A DNA stretch of 61,160 nt, taken from Clostridiales bacterium. Its GTDB lineage: Bacteria; Bacillota; Clostridia; Christensenellales; CAG-138. The notes under the pieces were generated by a model. It was not told the DNA's origin. It was given only the letters and a program-made list of their open reading frames with translations, and did not search any database. The DNA lies in the NCBI GenBank assembly GCA_004557245.1, contig SFEL01000017.1, positions 1-61,160 of the forward strand. The letters are read 5' to 3'. Of the stretch, positions 60,452-61,160 are shown in pieces. Numbering within the stretch: position 1 is the first letter of the stretch; the number at the start of each line of letters is the position of its first letter. Made by a program: the position numbers and the translations under genes.

Positions 60452-60664
60452 ATGTACTTTATGAGCGGTAAAAGCCGCGCATTTGAAACGCTCATGCAGG
60501 GAAAGCCCGGATTTGACCGGTACGAGAACGGCTGCACCGAGCATGAGGACTGTAACACCTGCCACTTCTACCGTCCGCACTGGAAATATCGGTTTTGTGT
60601 ATATGCCGAGTGTCCGTATGAACCGGGCAGACAGACCGCAATCTGGCGCAGCAAGGCAGAGTGA
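60452..60664 (+). CDS. Small Cys-rich protein of integrative elements
   Basis: 70 residues from ATG 60452, 10 nt after AAAGGAGG: MYFMSGKSRAFETLMQGKPG, FDRYENGCTEHEDCNTCHFY and RFCVYAECPYEPGRQ. The CxxxxxCxxC and C..C spacing suggests a zinc site. I recognise this protein as the usual neighbour, just upstream, of the replication-initiator-like gene in integrative conjugative elements of gut Clostridia; its function is not known. Codon use differs from the PBP gene before it. Confidence 0.75.
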   Translation: MYFMSGKSRAFETLMQGKPGFDRYENGCTEHEDCNTCHFYRPHWKYRFCVYAECPYEPGRQTAIWRSKAE

Positions 60665-60813
60665 GCGAAAGGAGCTGATAACCTATGGCAGTATTTCGGG
60701 TGGAAAAAAACAGCGGCTACACCGTTATGTCCAACCACCACCTACGCAATCAGGAGCTTTCCCTAAAAGCAAAGGGGCTGCTGTCCCAAATGCTGTCCCT
60801 GCCGGATAACTGG

Positions 60814-60853
60814 GACTACACGCTGAAAGGTCTGACTACACGCTGAAAGGTCT
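60814..60853. repeat. Perfect 20-bp tandem duplication
   Basis: GACTACACGCTGAAAGGTCT occurs at 60814-60833 and again at 60834-60853 with no gap. Twenty is not a multiple of three, so the second copy shifts the reading frame of the initiator-like gene. Confidence 0.95.
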
Positions 60854-61016
60854 GTCCCTTATCAACCTGGAAAAGATCGACGCGATCCGGGAGGCAATAC
60901 GGGAGCTGGAAAGAGCCGGATATATTGTCCGCAGCCGGGAACGCGACGAAAAAGGACGCTTGCGCGGTGCAGACTACGTAATCTATGAGCTTCCTCAAAA
61001 GCCAGTATCGGATTTA

Positions 61017-61106
61017 CCAACATTGGAAAATCCAACATTGGATAATCCAACGCAGGAAAATCCTACGTTGGAAAACCCTACGTTGGAAAATCCAACGCAA
61101 TTAAAT
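61017..61106. repeat. Six 15-bp tandem repeats encoding PTLEN
   Basis: Six imperfect copies of CCAACATTGGAAAAT in a row encode PTLEN, PTLDN, PTQEN, PTLEN, PTLEN and PTQLN. Most units contain a near-palindrome (CCAACATTGG or CCTACGTTGG). They form a flexible linker after the HTH domain of the initiator-like protein and could also serve as DNA sites (iterons), which is speculative. Confidence 0.85.
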
Positions 61107-61160
61107 AAAGATATATTAAGAACTGACTTATCAAAAAAAGAAAAATCAATTACAGATCTA

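Larger units (their letters stand above)
60685..61160 (+). pseudogene. Replication-initiator-like HTH protein of an integrative element, frameshifted and cut by window edge
   Basis: From ATG 60685 (AAAGGAGCTGATAACCT upstream) the frame gives MAVFRVEKNSGYTVMSNHHL and LSLKAKGLLSQMLSLPDNWD, then YTLKGL, and stops at TGA 60844-60846 after 53 codons. A perfect 20-bp tandem duplication (60814-60853) causes the shift. In the restored frame the protein goes on as SLINLEKIDAIREAIRELER and AGYIVRSRERDEKGRLRGAD, a winged-helix N-terminal domain, then a PTLEN repeat linker, and leaves the window. Such proteins are DUF6017-type DnaD-like replication or regulation proteins of Clostridia elements (family from memory). 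Confidence 0.8.

Noticed and set aside
1..61160. tRNA or rRNA genes
   Set aside because: I looked for T-loop GTTCRANNC signatures with flanking stems in the gaps and for conserved rRNA segments, and found none. A tRNAscan run would settle it.

Overview
This window is a chromosomal segment from a spore-forming Firmicute of the class Clostridia, probably an uncultured gut lineage. The support is a PolC-type replicative polymerase, the Firmicutes gene orders rimP-nusA-rnpM-rplGA-infB-rbfA, pnp-ylxY-mlpA and ylmE-sepF-divIVA, an uninterrupted sporulation sigma factor sigK, and clear GGAGG ribosome sites. Coding DNA is GC-rich with heavy use of ATA for isoleucine. A Christensenellales-like origin is a guess; no rRNA or tRNA gene is present to settle it.

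Layout. (1) 1-129 holds the end of an IS3-family element lying directly upstream of pyrH. (2) 183-10874 is a head-to-tail run pyrH, frr, a small PASTA-like gene, uppS, cdsA, dxr, rseP, ispG, polC: nucleotide, isoprenoid and lipid-carrier synthesis plus the replicase. (3) 10916-18990 is the translation and RNA operon rimP, nusA, rnpM, rplGA, infB, rbfA, nrnA, truB, ribF. (4) 18994-27801 holds rpsO, a foreign-looking sortase-anchored Cys-rich surface protein inserted between rpsO and pnp, then pnp, a NodB-fold pseudoenzyme, an M16 peptidase, an HlyD-like protein, ylmE, sepF and a mini-DivIVA. (5) 27865-38064 carries a giant cyclic beta-glucan synthase-like enzyme and, on the opposite strand, psuK, a broken psuG and an acetyltransferase. 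(6) 38172-46941 has a HerA-like ATPase, sigK, an endonuclease IV-like enzyme, efp, a Zn-ribbon protein, plsY, a HAD phosphatase, an orphan binding lipoprotein, pgsA and a PrsA-like foldase. (7) 47002-49644 is a divergent unit: an HTH protein plus an atypical transmembrane kinase facing an L,D-transpeptidase. (8) 49766-54928 contains an AlaX-type editing protein, the infC-rpmI-rplT operon behind an L20-type attenuator, an RNA methyltransferase, an EamA protein, a DUF5714 protein and maf. (9) 55068-60259 is mreB, a leader ORF, mreC, mreD and a class B PBP for rod-shape wall growth. (10) 60384-61160 is the start of an integrative-element module with a Cys-rich small protein and a frameshifted replication-initiator-like gene. 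Both ends of the window therefore fall in mobile DNA, as expected of a draft contig.

The most notable observations are: a PolC whose built-in 3'-5' exonuclease domain has lost all four DEDD acidic residues; an HTH/kinase operon whose ribosome site is a run of nine G; an infC gene that appears to start at AUA behind a leader with mutually exclusive terminator and antiterminator pairings; twin 13-bp direct repeats in front of an HTH-PfkB kinase; a 32-nt deletion that removes the active-site motif of PsuG; and a 20-aa leader ORF coupled to mreC. No CRISPR array, rRNA or tRNA was found.
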